Of a DNA stretch of 64,000 bases, positions 1 to 11,989 are shown in pieces (within the stretch, counting starts at the first letter, position 1; every line of letters starts with the position of its first letter). Position numbers and translations under genes: made by a program. The notes under the pieces are model-generated. The model saw only the letters and a program-made list of their open reading frames with translations. It was not told the origin of the DNA and ran no database searches. This stretch comes from Stramonita haemastoma (lineage: Eukaryota > Mollusca > Gastropoda > Neogastropoda > Muricidae), in assembly GCA_030674155.1 (NCBI GenBank), contig CM060342.1:8196608-8260607 (forward strand), read 5' to 3'.

Positions 1-406
1 GACAGTGCCCTTAATCTTCGTTCGCGAAGCCAAGCCATGATGATGATGAGATATATTTTTTTAGTTACTTTTTCTTCTTGTAGCAAAGATTGCATTTGAA
101 GTTTTTTGTTTTTGTTTGCACGTTGCAGCTCAACGGACGTCATTTTCATGTTAATTTTCATTGTTAAACTGAGCACACTATAAGCTACAAGCTTGTTGTT
201 GCTATGGTTCCTGAATGCTGTTGTTTTCAATGTTTGTTCAAAAATCTGAATAAAAATTACTTAAACCAAAAAGATAACAAGTTGTAAGCAGTCAATGTCT
301 TTTCAATACTACCTTAATTAAAACGTGTCTCTTTCAGGCTTCAGTCATTCATTGTCTTGCCATGTCTTTTCCTGTTTGTTGTGTCCTGTCCTCAACCCCC
401 ATCCCA
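1..406. other. AT-rich intergenic DNA, nothing recognised
   Basis: No exon-like reading frame, splice signal or recognised repeat is visible. The stretch is T-rich with short homopolymers. Confidence 0.5.
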
Positions 407-617
407 TTTAACCCTCTTAGTCCCAACCCAGATTTGCCCGGATTGAAAAATTAACCCCCCTCCAAAGATTGATTTGAATTGTGGGATTTACACACAGTAG
501 ATTTCCATCACGCTGTGACCATCACTAATTGCTACCACATGTCAAAGCTCTATCAGGCTAGAAGGAGAAACCCTGTTGAGTGTCTGGAAGTAATTAAAGC
601 TGTGGTATGTACTTAGA
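407..617 (+). repeat. Dispersed repeat family G, copy 1
   Basis: About 210 bases recur in the same orientation at 40660-40872. Shared blocks include CCTCTTAGTCCC, GGATTTACACACAGTAGATT, TGCTACCA and GTCTGGAAGTAAT, and both copies end at GTATGTACTTAG. I see no terminal inverted repeat, tRNA head or poly-A tail, so the class is unknown. Confidence 0.7.
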
Positions 618-735
618 AGGAGGAAAAGGCCATGGAGCATGTGTGCCTGACCTGATTTTGTGATGGAATGTGAAATCTAAGAGCAGTTTGTGTTCAGAGA
701 ATCCATGCAAGAGGGTTAACACAAGCATGCACGCA

Positions 736-786
<51 letters not shown>

Positions 787-857
787 GCGCGCTAGCACGT
801 GAGAGAGAGAGAGACAGACAGACAGAGACAGAGACAGAGACAGACAGACAGACAGAC

Positions 858-994
858 AAATCAAATCAAATTCTTTTATTAGCACACGGGGCCTCAGTTT
901 ACAGTCTCATCTGAAAGACTTTTGGGGAGAGTAGAGTCAGCACTGATGTTAACCCCAGGAGAAAAATGTCCTCGACCGGGAATCGAACTCAGGT

Positions 995-997
<3 letters not shown>
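858..997 (-). mobile_element. SINE-C fragment, internally deleted
   Basis: The left side is the ATCAA-type tail (caaatcaaatcaaattcttt). It jumps directly to the tRNA-proximal body (GCACACGGGGCCTCAGTTTA ... GGGAATCGAACTC), so the middle is missing. The B-box-like GGGAATCGAACTC marks the tRNA-derived end on the right. Confidence 0.75.
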
Positions 998-1092
<95 letters not shown>

Positions 1093-1094
1093 GA

Positions 1095-1143
<49 letters not shown>

Positions 1144-1261
1144 CAGACAGACAGAACAGACAGAGACAGAGACACAGAGAGACAGAGACAGAGACAGAGA
1201 GAGAGACAGAGAGAGACAGACAGACAGACAGACGGACAGAGACAGACAGACAGACAGACAT

Positions 1262-1332
1262 ATCAAATCAAATTCTTTTATTCGAGGATAATGAATAAGC
1301 ACTGATGTGCTTTTTTTTTACATCCAGTCCAC
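1262..1332 (-). mobile_element. SINE-C tail fragment
   Basis: It carries the tail and the last 60 bases of the element (TCGAGGATAATG, AATAAGCACT, ACATCCAGTCC) and then ends in a C-run. Confidence 0.7.
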
Positions 1333-1759
1333 CCCCCCCCCCCCCCTAATCAGGGATTCCATCAATTTAAGAAATACCTTCAACTAAAAACAATAATAAC
1401 CAAACAAACAAGGCCAAAAACAACAAGACAGTGATAAACAGAAGACAAGTTGTAAGGAAAGAAGATATGATAGAATAACAAAGGCGCAATACAGTGAACT
1501 AAAATTAATAATAATCAATCAAATGATCATCATGATAGAAAACAAAAACAAGGTGAAACCAGAAAATCTATAAGTAGTAGTTAAAACAAACCGAAACGAG
1601 CGAAAGTAGTAATTAAAACATAACAACTTAACTACTGGATACATTATTAATCCATCATCTGTCAACAAAATTAGTCATACGCCTAGAGATCATAATATTT
1701 TGGTAATAGAGGGGAGAAAAAAAAAGAGCTGTAGTTATGACTCATGATGTAAGGCAGTG

Positions 1760-2010
1760 AAGGGCAGTAATCAGCATAGAATTGGAAGAGTTAATTCCCT
1801 TGATTGCATAGTTCTCTGGGTTTTGTTTTTTTTCTCATCCTTTTATTTGAAGGTTTTTTTTCACATATTTCTGTGAAATCAAAAATAAAAACAATGTCAA
1901 TCTGTCATGCCCTTTTGCTTGATTCAACAGGACTTTAAAGGACTTTTCAGCATTTAAAAGGTGATATTTGAAAACTGAATCAAAGGACTTGAAAAGCCTT
2001 TAAACTCAAA
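1760..2010. repeat. Dispersed repeat family H, copy 1 (hAT-like MITE suspected)
   Basis: It resembles 19715-20032: GAGTTAATTCCCTTGA, then a T-rich block, then a region rich in AAGGACTT/AAAGGAC motifs. The other copy ends in GTACGAACCCTG, which reads inverted as CAGGGTTCGTAC, a hAT-like terminus. This copy lacks a clear terminus. Confidence 0.4.
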
Positions 2011-2039
2011 TGTGAGTAGCAATCAAGAATTTAGAAAGC

Positions 2040-2440
2040 TAACTTTGCAGATGTTCCCCATTAGGGGCCTAGCCTAGGCCTAAAGTTGGATTCAAGACAA
2101 CAACAACAAAAAAAAAAGGTTGGTTTCCTTGTTGTTAGGCTAGTCTTTGTGTGTGTATTAGCTTAAACTAGGCTGGGCCTAGGCCTATCTTTTAAAGCCA
2201 ATTTCAGCTTAGTCCTAATTCAGAATAATTGTGTTAGTTTACTTTAGGAGACCTAGGCTAGCCTATAGGCCTATGGCAAGTTGCATTTAAAAGGATTTTA
2301 GGCTAGTTTGTAAATTTATAGTGGGCCCCGTGATTGCTCTGAATAGAGAACATGTGGTAGGCTAAGCTTTAGCACAGTGATGGTTTTTTGTTGTAAGTTT
2401 AACTTTTGTTAGGCCTAGAGTATTGTTCACCTAGTAAGAT
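2040..2440. repeat. AGGCCTA-rich tract
   Basis: Within about 400 bases the palindrome-rich words AGGCCTA, CCTAGG and TAGGCTA recur more than ten times without a fixed period (for example GGGCCTAGCCTAGGCCTAAA, CTAGGCTAGCCTATAGGCCT). No coding frame is present. Confidence 0.6.
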
Positions 2441-2825
2441 GCTGGAAATAGTCTAGTGTGGCTTATCATTACAGATATATGGGTGTGAAGGCCTGCTTGG
2501 TTTTTGTAAGGATTTTATCACTAAGAATTGTGACTTATTTGCGATAAATCATTTAGCAACTCTAAAACAGGTGCAATAACATTGGAATGTCATTGGGGAC
2601 ATTTACCTAAAATAAGTTTAGAGTCCTTTTTTATTAATATTTGCACAGTTTCATAGGATGGACCATCATCTGTCGTAAAGTAAATGAGACATGTTGTGAG
2701 ACAAGTTATTAAAATTATGTAGTAATTTTAGAGGTTATGTTAGATTGCTTTTGAGTATATCTTGTTCTCATAAGAACTGGATAGAGTGAGAGTGCATTTC
2801 GGTAACTGAGCTTAGTGTTGTTAAG

Positions 2826-3060
2826 TCCTTCGGATGAGACTATAAACCGAAGCCCCGTGTGCGAATGCACGCAGAACATCTTGCACACTCGTTAAATCCT
2901 GTTCTGCTTTTCGTAAGAGAAGGCCATTGTGTGCCGGTGGTAACAGATGACCAAGATATTCAAAACTGCATACACGCGGGGACTGGATAAAAAAAGCACA
3001 TGAGTGCTTATTCTATTAATATTATCCTCGATATAAAAGAATAAATAAATAAATGAAATG
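2826..3060 (+). mobile_element. SINE-C copy, 5'-truncated
   Basis: Starts at GTCCTTCGGATGAGACTATA, runs through the CGCACGCAGAACATCTTG and CCGGTGG blocks, and ends ATCCTCGATATAAAAGAATA plus an (AAAT)n tail. The tRNA-like head is absent. Confidence 0.8.
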
Positions 3061-3299
3061 ATAAATAAATAAAATGTGACCTTTGGGAGTGTCTGGTTCC
3101 CTGTCCATAAATCGGAAACCTCCGCTGAGACAATCTAATCACAAAATTTTTTTTTAAAATCACAACATCTGTTCTAGGTTTGCTACTGCAATGGCAATAC
3201 ACAAATTTGACAAAACGATTACGTGTTTCCGGTCAACAACACACAGCGAACTCGACAGGCCGCTCTCTGGTCGTTTCGGCAACAGTCACAATAGCGTTT

Positions 3300-3376
3300 T
3301 AAATTTATTTTATATCGAGGATAATGGAATAAGCACTCATGTGCTTTCTTACATCCAGTTCCCGTGTGTATATCCA
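3300..3376 (-). mobile_element. SINE-C 3' fragment
   Basis: Reverse-orientation 3' end of SINE-C: TATATCGAGGATAATGGAAT, AAGCACTCATGTGC, ACATCCAGTTCCCGTGTG. Confidence 0.75.
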
Positions 3377-3466
3377 CTTTGCTTTACTTTATCCGTCCTC
3401 TTGTTATCATCTAGGCGTCTTAGTTTCTGTTTGTGGCAAGTTTGAAGACCTGGGTGGGTGGGATGT

Positions 3467-3590
3467 TAATAATAATAATAATACATGGAATTTATATAGT
3501 GCTAAATCTTGTAATGCAAACAAATCAAAGCGCTTGCATTCAAAACAGTCACACGCATGCAACCATTCACAAATGAATTAACAAATTTAT
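3467..3590 (-). mobile_element. CR1/L2-like LINE 3' end
   Basis: On the minus strand this reads toward a (TTA)n tail: CAAATCAAAGCGCTTGCATT on the plus strand, then ATAGTGCTAAATCTTG, ATACATGGAATTT and an AATAAT run. The same 3' end follows reverse-transcriptase fragments at 30229-31390, which identifies it as LINE-derived. Confidence 0.75.
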
Positions 3591-3785
3591 GCAAACGCAA
3601 ACACACACACCCAACAAACACACCCATGTTGTGGGGACGGTTTTTTTTTGTTATTTTTTTTTACTGTACCCTGGATCCAGGTCTGATTCTCTGCTGCTGG
3701 ATGTAGGCCTAGTGAAGAATTGGTATTGTTCCAACCATTTCTCTGATCTTGTTCTTGATATGGTCTTGTCTGGTTTTATTGAGGG

Positions 3786-4094
3786 CTCTCCTAACTCTTG
3801 TGGCCTAGTGGTTAGGGCGTTGTACTCGTAATCTAAAGGTTGCGGGTTCGATCCCAGCTATTCCGCTATGGCGTTGTGCCCTTGGAAAAGGCACTTTACG
3901 GCTATTTTCTCACCCCACCCAGGTGTAAAAGGGGTACCAACCTTGTGTTGGGGGTTAACCCTGCGATAGACTGGCGTCCTATCCAGGGGGGAGTCTATGA
4001 CTCTCAGTCGCTTAACGCCACAGAAACCGGGATAAGCACCGGCCTGATGAGCCTTATGGCTCGGGACAGACTTTAACTTAACTCTCCTAACTCT
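3786..4094 (+). mobile_element. SINE-A, full-length, with 13-bp target-site duplication
   Basis: tRNA-derived SINE. The A-box-like GGCCTAGTGGTTAGGGCG is followed by the B-box-like GGTTCGATCCC, then a conserved body (CACCCCACCCAGGTGTAAAA, GATAGACTGGCGTCCTATCC, GGGATAAGCACCGGCCTGAT) and a TTTAACTTAA tail. A perfect 13-base duplication, ctctcctaactct, flanks it at 3786-3798 and 4082-4094. This is the best reference copy in the window. Confidence 0.95.
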
Positions 4095-4574
4095 CAGAGG
4101 ACGACTGTAGGCTATAGCCTAGGGGATCAGTGTAAAGCAATGGTTTTGGACGGCAGTCCCCTATAGCGGATTTGCTGTTTGCAGATTTTTTCACGAAGCG
4201 GCAGCATTGATACTATGACTAGTAGGCTACAGCAACCCTGGTTGTGCTGAAATAACGGCAGCAGTAGTGATTTAACAGCAACCATTGTTGTTTTGGTAAT
4301 CGGAAAAAAAGTCGTTTTGCAGTAGGGTGGGGTCAAACAACCCTTGATATATTGATATGTAAAACTAAACTGTGTAAAGTTGTAAATCACTGGAAAGCTT
4401 AGATAACAAGCTTTTAAATGAGCGAAATTTTATAGCTCAGCATGTAGTGCTTATGATAATAATAAAATAAAATAAAAAGTTTAAAAACTGCTCGTGTCAC
4501 AGACGTTCGAGACCCAGATTGATTTTAACACGATATGCAATGCTGTTACGGTGCAAAAATGTCATGATTCGTAA

Positions 4575-4860
4575 ATTTATATTTATTTATTTATTCTTTT
4601 AAATCGAGGATAACAGAATAAGCAATCATATGCTTTTTTTCATCCGGTCCCCGTGTGTATGCAGTTTTGTAAATCATGTCATCTGTTCCCACCGGCACAC
4701 GATGGCCTACTCTTACGAAAAGCGGAACAGGATTTAACGTGTGCGTAAGATGTTCTGCGTGCGTTCGCACACGGGGCCTCGGTTTAAAGTCTCATCCGAA
4801 GGACTTTTGGGGAGAGTGGAGTCAGCACTGATGTTAACTCCAGGAAGAAAATTTAAGCAA
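4575..4860 (-). mobile_element. SINE-C copy
   Basis: Reverse orientation, tail at left (TTATTCTTTTAAATCGAGG), body to GTTAACTCCAGG. The tRNA-like head is lost after the GTTAAC block. Confidence 0.85.
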
Positions 4861-5139
4861 AAATGTGAGCTCTTGACAAAAGTTTTGAAAAAATTAAGAG
4901 CTTGCGGGGCTTTATCGGTCGTCAAATACTCGGAAAAGTCCAGCGAAATGATCAACGCGATCGTGATCGTCATGGCGGTGAACACTGATCTCGTGCGAAG
5001 TGGTGACATCCTATGACGAAAATACGACAATCGCTTGATTTCGTGTGATGCAAAGTAGCAGCATATCGAAATGACTTCACAACAGTTATTTCGAAGCCGT
5101 GTTGCGCTGAAATAAAGTAAAACAATGTATGACATCGAA

Positions 5140-5222
5140 ATCGCCGGGTAGATTTGTAGCTTTGATTTGTTTTTGCAAGATATAGCGCTATACAAATTCC
5201 ATGTATTATTATTATTATTATC
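5140..5222 (+). mobile_element. CR1/L2-like LINE 3' end
   Basis: Plus-oriented copy: TTTGATTTGTTTTTGCAAG, ATATAGCGCTATACAAATTC, CATG and then (TATTAT)n, the same 3' end as the LINE at 30229-31390. Confidence 0.75.
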
Positions 5223-5456
5223 CCGGGTAGAGCTAAGAAGTGCATCGGGCAAAAGATATCGATCAATTTTCCGAAGTTTTTCAAAAATATTCCACAACCC
5301 TTACCTGATCGTCTGTATGATAGTTTAATTCAACCAAATCCAGCCTCTAAAACTCCTCATCACCATCAATATCGTCAAAAAACTCGCAAAATACTTCGAG
5401 TTAATACCGGTGTAAACATTTTACCGCCATTTTGTTTTCAATCGATCGAGGCTCGT

Positions 5457-5474
5457 CCCCCCCCCCCCCCCCCA
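5457..5474. repeat. C homopolymer followed by A-run
   Basis: About 17 C residues followed by eight A residues, just upstream of the ASB-like gene promoter. Confidence 0.9.
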
Positions 5475-5558
5475 AAAAAAACCCCCAACAACCTCTAAAC
5501 CAATCAGAATCCTCGTTGCTTGCGACTACGGAACGACTTCACCCATTTCTTCACGTTC

Positions 5559-5584
5559 ATTGGGTGACCTCTGAAAGCGAAAGT
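5559..5584 (+). promoter_or_regulatory. Putative ASB-gene proximal promoter: inverted CCAAT and IRF-like element
   Basis: ATTGG (5559-5563) is an inverted CCAAT box. GAAAGCGAAAGT (5573-5584) fits the GAAANNGAAA core recognised by interferon regulatory factors. Both lie about 120-140 bases upstream of the proposed start codon at 5701. Only the motif matches are seen; function is inferred. Confidence 0.4.
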
Positions 5585-5700
5585 TAGCCTTCACGTCCGA
5601 TCACGAGATCCGGTGGAAAACGAACGTTGATGAAACATTGTGATTATTGTAACCTTCCAAGTTGGTAGGCCTATTTGTTGGTATTTTCTAGGCTTGTATA

Positions 5701-5719
5701 ATGGCACACAGAGGCGAAG
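5701..5719 (+). CDS. ASB-like gene, exon 1 (start)
   Basis: ATGGCACACAGAGGCGAAG followed by the strong donor GTAAGT gives M-A-H-R-G-E plus one base. Joined to exon 2 (AT TTG GGG) it makes GAT-TTG, which opens the exon 2 frame without a stop. It was chosen because the phase fits and no start codon lies in exon 2 near the acceptor. An upstream non-coding exon cannot be excluded. Confidence 0.65.
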
Positions 5720-6073
5720 GTAAGTACTGGTTTCATGTGTTAAATTTCTGATTTGCTGTAAATATTCGTCTTAAGTGTTTAACCTTTTCGATGTCTTTTC
5801 TGAGAATGCCATTGACGAAGTTTTGAACAATGTAAATCTAACGTTTGACATTGCTAAAGGTTTGTTGTTAAGTCCTATAGGGCATTTATTGTAGTTCTTG
5901 TAGTTCTTTTGGTATTTTTAAATGTTCAATATTTTTCTTGATCTGTTAATGTTAAGAATACCTTTTATTTGCTGTTACTATTTATCACACACACACAAAG
6001 AGACACAGACACATACACACACACTAACGCGTGCGTGCGCGCGTGTGCATACACACACATTTCAGTGTTCAGT

Positions 6074-6141
<68 letters not shown>

Positions 6142-9100
6142 CTATCCAGTCTCCTATCTTAGGGTCGTCTTGTATGTATGTATGTAGTGGAAAGACATTA
6201 AAATTGAAGACTGACTTACTTTTCGATGCTGACATATTTTGCTCAGTCACATGCTGAAGAAATTTTCAGAAACAGACAAAAATCACCCATATTATTTTCA
6301 ATTGCTTTTAATTCAGTAAATTCTTAAGATAGCTACATAAAAGTATATACTGAATGAAAGGAAATTGAATGAAAATTGTATTAGTGACAATTTTGAAAAT
6401 ATATAATTAGCCAGAGTGTCACATGGACACTTTGAAATGCAATAATAATATTACAAAAAGTCATTTATGATGCAATAAAGTGATGGGGAGCTCACAACAG
6501 TTTGTACAACACATTGATTTGATGAATAAGACTGAAAAATGGGTCAGAAAGTTGTGTTCAGATAAAATAATACAAGCACTGCCTATCCACACACAGAATG
6601 AAAGGTTTTTATCTTCCAGTGTCTATGGCCAATAAAAGCGCTGTGTGTGGTACTTTCGGACAAACACTGCAAAGAAACACTGATTACTACTTCCACCTAC
6701 CCAGCACCTACCCAACTTCATCACATTGTTTACATCAGTATTATCGCTGAATGCTTTCAAATGCCTATTAAAAAAAAAAGTCACGCCAACAGTTTCTTTT
6801 TCACACAGACACACACACACACACACACCCTCTGCTCTTCACACAATTGCTCCGATTGCTCCCATCTCCTCTACCTCACTGTTTTACCCTCCTTGGCCCT
6901 AAAGAGGGCAGGCACCCATTAACAGCTGGGTGAACTGGGGGACTGTACTGATGCCAAGGTGCGCAAATGGGTCACCCATCCACTTGGTAACCATGTTCGA
7001 TGCTGCTTAAGGAATAATGTCAAAACAACACCTGTGTATAAGTTGGTTTTTTTTTGTTTTTTTTTAATTGTAAACTTTTTTGTCTTCCTTTCCTACCAAT
7101 ATGCAAAGGCCTACTCTTCTGAAGAATGGAACTGGTTGTGTGCACAAGATGTTCTGCATGTGTTTGTACATGGGACCTTGGTCGATAGAACTTTGTAAGA
7201 AGGATTTGGGGGGGAGTGGACTGTCAGCAAACTCAAGACAAACTAATTAGCTGGCTCCCCCCTCCCCCCCTTATGTGTGTGTGTGTGTGTGTAACACTAT
7301 TTTCCCACACCTTTTCTTATTCAGCGCACATGCAGCAGCATATAATCTACCGTTCTATGATAATAGAGGGCACTTTCCGGTAAAATGATTCTGATAAAAT
7401 GAAGAGAAGACCCACACCCTTCAGCTAGCTAGTTTTAGTACTTTGCTGAACATTGTACTCCCCTGATTCCCTGACAGTATTTTGAGGTGAAGAACTTTTA
7501 CAGCTTGATGAAACAAATACGAAACACTTTTTTTTTTTTTTTTTCAGTTTACAGCTTGTGAAACAAATACGAAACACTTTTTTTTTTTTTTTTTTTCCAG
7601 TTTACAGCTAGTGAAACAAATAGAAACACTTTTTTTTTTTTTTTTCAGTTTTGTTGTAGAACACAAGAGTTGCTTTGCTTAGTTTTTTTTTTGTCCAGAG
7701 ATAATCACGATTTTTTTTTTTATCCCAACTATCATTATCAAACCTGCTATCTCGTCTGGTTTCAGATTTGGGGCCTGGAGAAAACCGTTCTCCGACAGCA
7801 TTCTGCAGAAACCAAAACGAGGATCCCAGACTGGAAGAGTTTCAAGCCTCCAATCAAACGGTTTCCGATATGGAGGAGGAGGAAGAAGTAGTCTGGTACA
7901 ATTGTGTGGTATCTGACGAAACAGGAGAGGGTCCCTGGTTTGAAACGGTTTCAGATATGGAGGCAGAAGACACAGCTCCAGACAGGAGTGAAGAAGAGAG
8001 CCGCAGAAAAACGGACACAGCTCCAGGCATGAGTGGAGACGACAGTTTTATGGCGGAAGTCATGGACCTAGGCCCAGATGAAGAAAGTTTCGCGACGGCA
8101 TTCATCAGGAATGTTGAGGACGATCCCAGGCTAAGGGACCAAGCCTTGAGTGACGACAGAGAGCTGACGGACGGTATCAGAAACGCTGATGAAGAGACAC
8201 CGCTTCTTCTGGCGTGGCTCGATGCTATGCTGAGTTCTGGAGTGAATCCACTTGCTCCCGACTACAACCTACTGCTGCACGACAGTTTTGGAGACGTGTG
8301 TCCACCTCTTCATATTGCTGTTCTCAAAAACCTACCTAAGGTGACTGAAATGCTCTTGAAATACAAAGGTGAGTTTGCTTAGGCTCTGTGCCATGTTTAT
8401 TACATTTTTTTTTTTGTTTAATTCCTTGGACAGAGCTGTGAGTTTTACCAATGGTCAGATTTTGTGTAATCCATTTTAAACTTAAACTAAATACCCATTA
8501 AAAAAAATAAATAAATACTATAGTAAGATCCACTGGGAACAACATGTTACCAATAGAGAAGTGAGCAAAAGGACTGGCATCAACATATCATAGAGAAGTG
8601 AAACAAAGGCGATGGAGGTGGCTGGGCCATGTACTCAGGATGAACAAGACCCGACATCCACATCTGCACTCAGATGGGCACCACCTGGAAAAAGGAAGAG
8701 GGCAGGCCGTTAGGTACATGGAGAGAACATATAGAAGAAGAAATGAAAATAATGGCAAAACATGGAATGAAATCAGCTGGCTTGCCCAAGACAGAGATGG
8801 CTGGAGGAGACTTGTTGGCGCCTTTTGCTCCACCCGGAGCGAGGAGGATTAATAATAAATCATGTCATTAAAGAAAAAGTATGATACACAGGTAATCAGT
8901 TATACATTTTTTCTGATCATTTGTATTGTGCAGTATCATAAATCAAATTATAACAGATTTTGATGTAAAATGGCAGGTGTGAAATTAATATTGCTCCCTT
9001 TAGAAATGGTATAATTTATCCTCTAGTCTTACCATTATAGAACTGGCATCCTTGGGAAAAAAATTTTTTTTTTAAAACTGGCATCCTGGATTGTGTAGGA

Positions 9101-11929
9101 GGACGTGGTTCTGTCATAAGAAATCGCAGCATCAGTGGGTGTGTTTGTCATAGATCTACCTCCCAGTTCTCTCGTCAGAGTGAGCTTTGTTGCAGTCTCA
9201 AATGGGAAGGTGGGGTTATTTACTCAATGATTTAATTTTGTTTCCGCCACACCACACGTATGCCTTTGTGGAAATAATGGCTGCTCAAAATTCAGTAAAC
9301 AAAGACACAAGACAGAAACGAACAAACGAACAAAAAAAAAATCAAAATACAAAGAAATGGGCAACATTTCCTGACAAATGAACAAGCCCGATTGGATACT
9401 GTATCAATTGGTCTGGCTATGTATAACACTGTCTAACACTATGAAAGAGTGTAATAATTTAAAGACACAACTAGTGGTAGGTAGGCAAAGGTACACCAGA
9501 CTATCATGAAGTAAACCTGAAAATAATGATGTATTGGTCTGGCTATGTATAATACTAACAGTCTAACCCATGAAAGACTATCGTGAAGTCTGAACAACAG
9601 TGTAAAGTAAGGTGGGCTTCATTTTTCCTTCAGAAGGGCACTTTTTTTTCTGACAAAAATATCTGTGAAACATGGGGATATCTGTTCAGAAACATGAAAA
9701 AAAAAAAAAAAAAACCCATTCAGCTGCCATCCTGGCTGATAGGTCAACTCTGAGGTGGAGTGTCTAGATGGTAAAAATCATCATAGACTCTGGTTAGGAA
9801 ATTATACATCTTCTGCTTATGACATCATGCATCTTACATCAGGTTTTAACCTGAACTCGCTGAAAGGGAAAAAAAATACAGTGGTATGTTGCTGCCCCAA
9901 CACTTTAACATGATGTTCTGTTCACACTTGCTGTGTCACCCATACCACTGGCCACCACTGTTCCTGCTCTTCCTCCTCTACAGGTAGATAGATAGATAGA
10001 TGTTGAAACACGTGTGCTAAATCCGATGCTTTCGTGCTGTTGTATATTATCAGTAAAAAAAAAAAATATATATATATTGATTCTTTAAAAAAAAAAAAAA
10101 AGCAATAAAAAATAAAAGAACGATAGCCCATAGGCAATAGATCAAACAGGTAATAGATCAAACTAACAATTTTTAATTAAAAAATTTTTTTAGTTTATAT
10201 TTTATACCACTTTATGTCACAGCAGATTTCTCTGCGTGAAACTCGGGCTGCTCTCCCCAGGGAGAGCGCGTCGCCACAGGTGCAGCGCCTACCCACTATT
10301 ATTTTCCCTTTCCCTCAGGGATGGTGTCTAAACACGACACCTGTGTGCATGCTGGTTGTCTGGTTTTTTTTAAATTTTAAAAGTAAGTTAAAGTTAAGTC
10401 TGTCCCGAGCCTCAGGGTGCGCACAAAGAGAATGCTTGCTCGCGATAAAAGCGAGTGCATAAAGCAAGCGCGTGTAATATTGTTCAAAATTTCCTTGAGC
10501 CGCACAAAAAGCACACTTGCTTTATCACGCCTGCGATTTCAAGCAACCCTTGGGAAGCGTAAAGAATCAAAGTTAATTCTTTATCGCGAGCAAGCATCTT
10601 CATACTTATATATATATAACTGTATATACACATACATTTCAACTAAGGATGACTCAAATGAGTGTAATAACTAGATGCTCCTCTGGCAGAATTGGTTGTT
10701 GGTGCCAGTTGCACCAGTTCTTTGTTATCTCCGGTTCAAGTTTTTCTAAGATATAGTGAATGTCTCTTGGCTCATTCTCAAGCAGGATTGAAAACGAGAA
10801 GGGCTCCTTTTAAGCAAAGGAAACAAATGATGAAATTCACTTTCTATTTGCCTCTTATTATTTATCTCAAGAACGCCCAATCTTTTGCCTTTTCTTAGGA
10901 TAATTTTCGGCAAAACACTGTCCAGCAACAATAGTTCGTCTTCACTTAATCCGCCATGGTGCCAAATGACAAAATTCTACCAGCTGCAAGCACGATATTC
11001 AGTCTTTTTATATCTCCACCTCAACGACAAGCAAGCGCTTTCATTACATGCACTTGCTTTATTGCGCTTGCTTTTGGCGCGAACAAGCGTTCTCTTTGTG
11101 CGCACGCTAAGGCTCATCAGGCCGGTGCTTATCCCGGTTTCTGTGGCGTTAAGCGACTGAGAGTCATAGACTCCTCCCTGGATAGGACGTCAGTCTATCG
11201 CAGGGTTAACCCCCAACGCAAGGTTGGTACCCCTTTTACACCTGGGTGGGGTGAGAAAATAGCTGTAAAGTGCCTTTTCCAAGGGCACAACGCCATAGCC
11301 GAAAGCTGGGATCGAACCCGCAACCTTTAGATTACGAGTCCAACGCCCTAACCACTAGACTACAGCGCGGCTATAATTTTATAAGGAATGCATATATATT
11401 CATTTTGTGATTGTTTTATTTCAGACGAACCAAACGTAGCAAACAGAGATGGATGGACTGCAGCACATTTTGCAGCAGGTATAGGCTCAGTCGAGTGTTT
11501 GAAAGTTCTGATAGTGTTTGGAGCCGACGTCAACGCCACAACAAATAGAACGACAACAGAGAGCTCCCCCCCCAAGATGTGGAACGAGAAACTTCAGGAT
11601 GGTGTGTATGGCCGTTGTTGTTGTTGTTGTTGCAGTTGTTGTTGTTCCCCAGCTGAACACTCTGGGGGTCACCCAGAATGTGCACTGACTCGCTAATCCC
11701 ACCTGGGAATCACTATGAGATTGAAATTGCACACACTGAATGAGAAGTTTGCGTGTATGACTATTTTCAAGTACCTCGCCATATAAGCAGCCATACTCAG
11801 GCCTTGGCAATGAGCTGACATCAATAACTGACAACTTTTGGCCTAGGCCAGTATGGCTGTTTAATCCCCTCCTCCACCCCCATACCCCCTTGTATGGTAA
11901 ATGATCTATCTTTCTGGTTTTAAGAACAA

Positions 11930-11989
<60 letters not shown>

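Larger units (their letters stand above)
738..1346. repeat. Compound CA/GA/GACA/GT microsatellites around two SINE-C tails
   Basis: A CA run (738-784) passes into GA/GACA repeats (805-860). A GT run (998-1075) and a GA/GACA run (1074-1260) follow. Fragments of SINE-C lie at 858-997 and 1262-1332, and a C-run sits at 1331-1346. Long open frames here (for example 922-1305) are purely repeat-driven. Confidence 0.9.
5720..7765 (+). other. ASB-like intron 1
   Basis: Contains a CT microsatellite (6076-6138), a CA run (6808-6829), a degenerate SINE-C (7097-7245) and a three-unit T-rich tandem repeat (7499-7645). Between 6260 and 6800 I see AT-rich sequence with no recognised element. The 3' end is a good pyrimidine tract, TCTCGTCTGGTTTCAG. 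Confidence 0.7.
8369..11424 (+). other. ASB-like intron 2
   Basis: Holds a LINE fragment (8582-8855), the end of a SINE-B copy (10208-10300), and a SINE-A copy split by a TIR element (10388-11372). From 8870 to 10200 I find only AT-rich unique-looking sequence, short homopolymers and a small GATA run near 9985-10000. Confidence 0.6.

Noticed and set aside
3799..3875. tRNA gene (A box and B box with anticodon-like loop)
   Set aside because: The same tRNA-like head continues into a conserved ~200-base body in nine copies with target duplications, so it is a SINE head. The same applies to the SINE-B and SINE-C heads.
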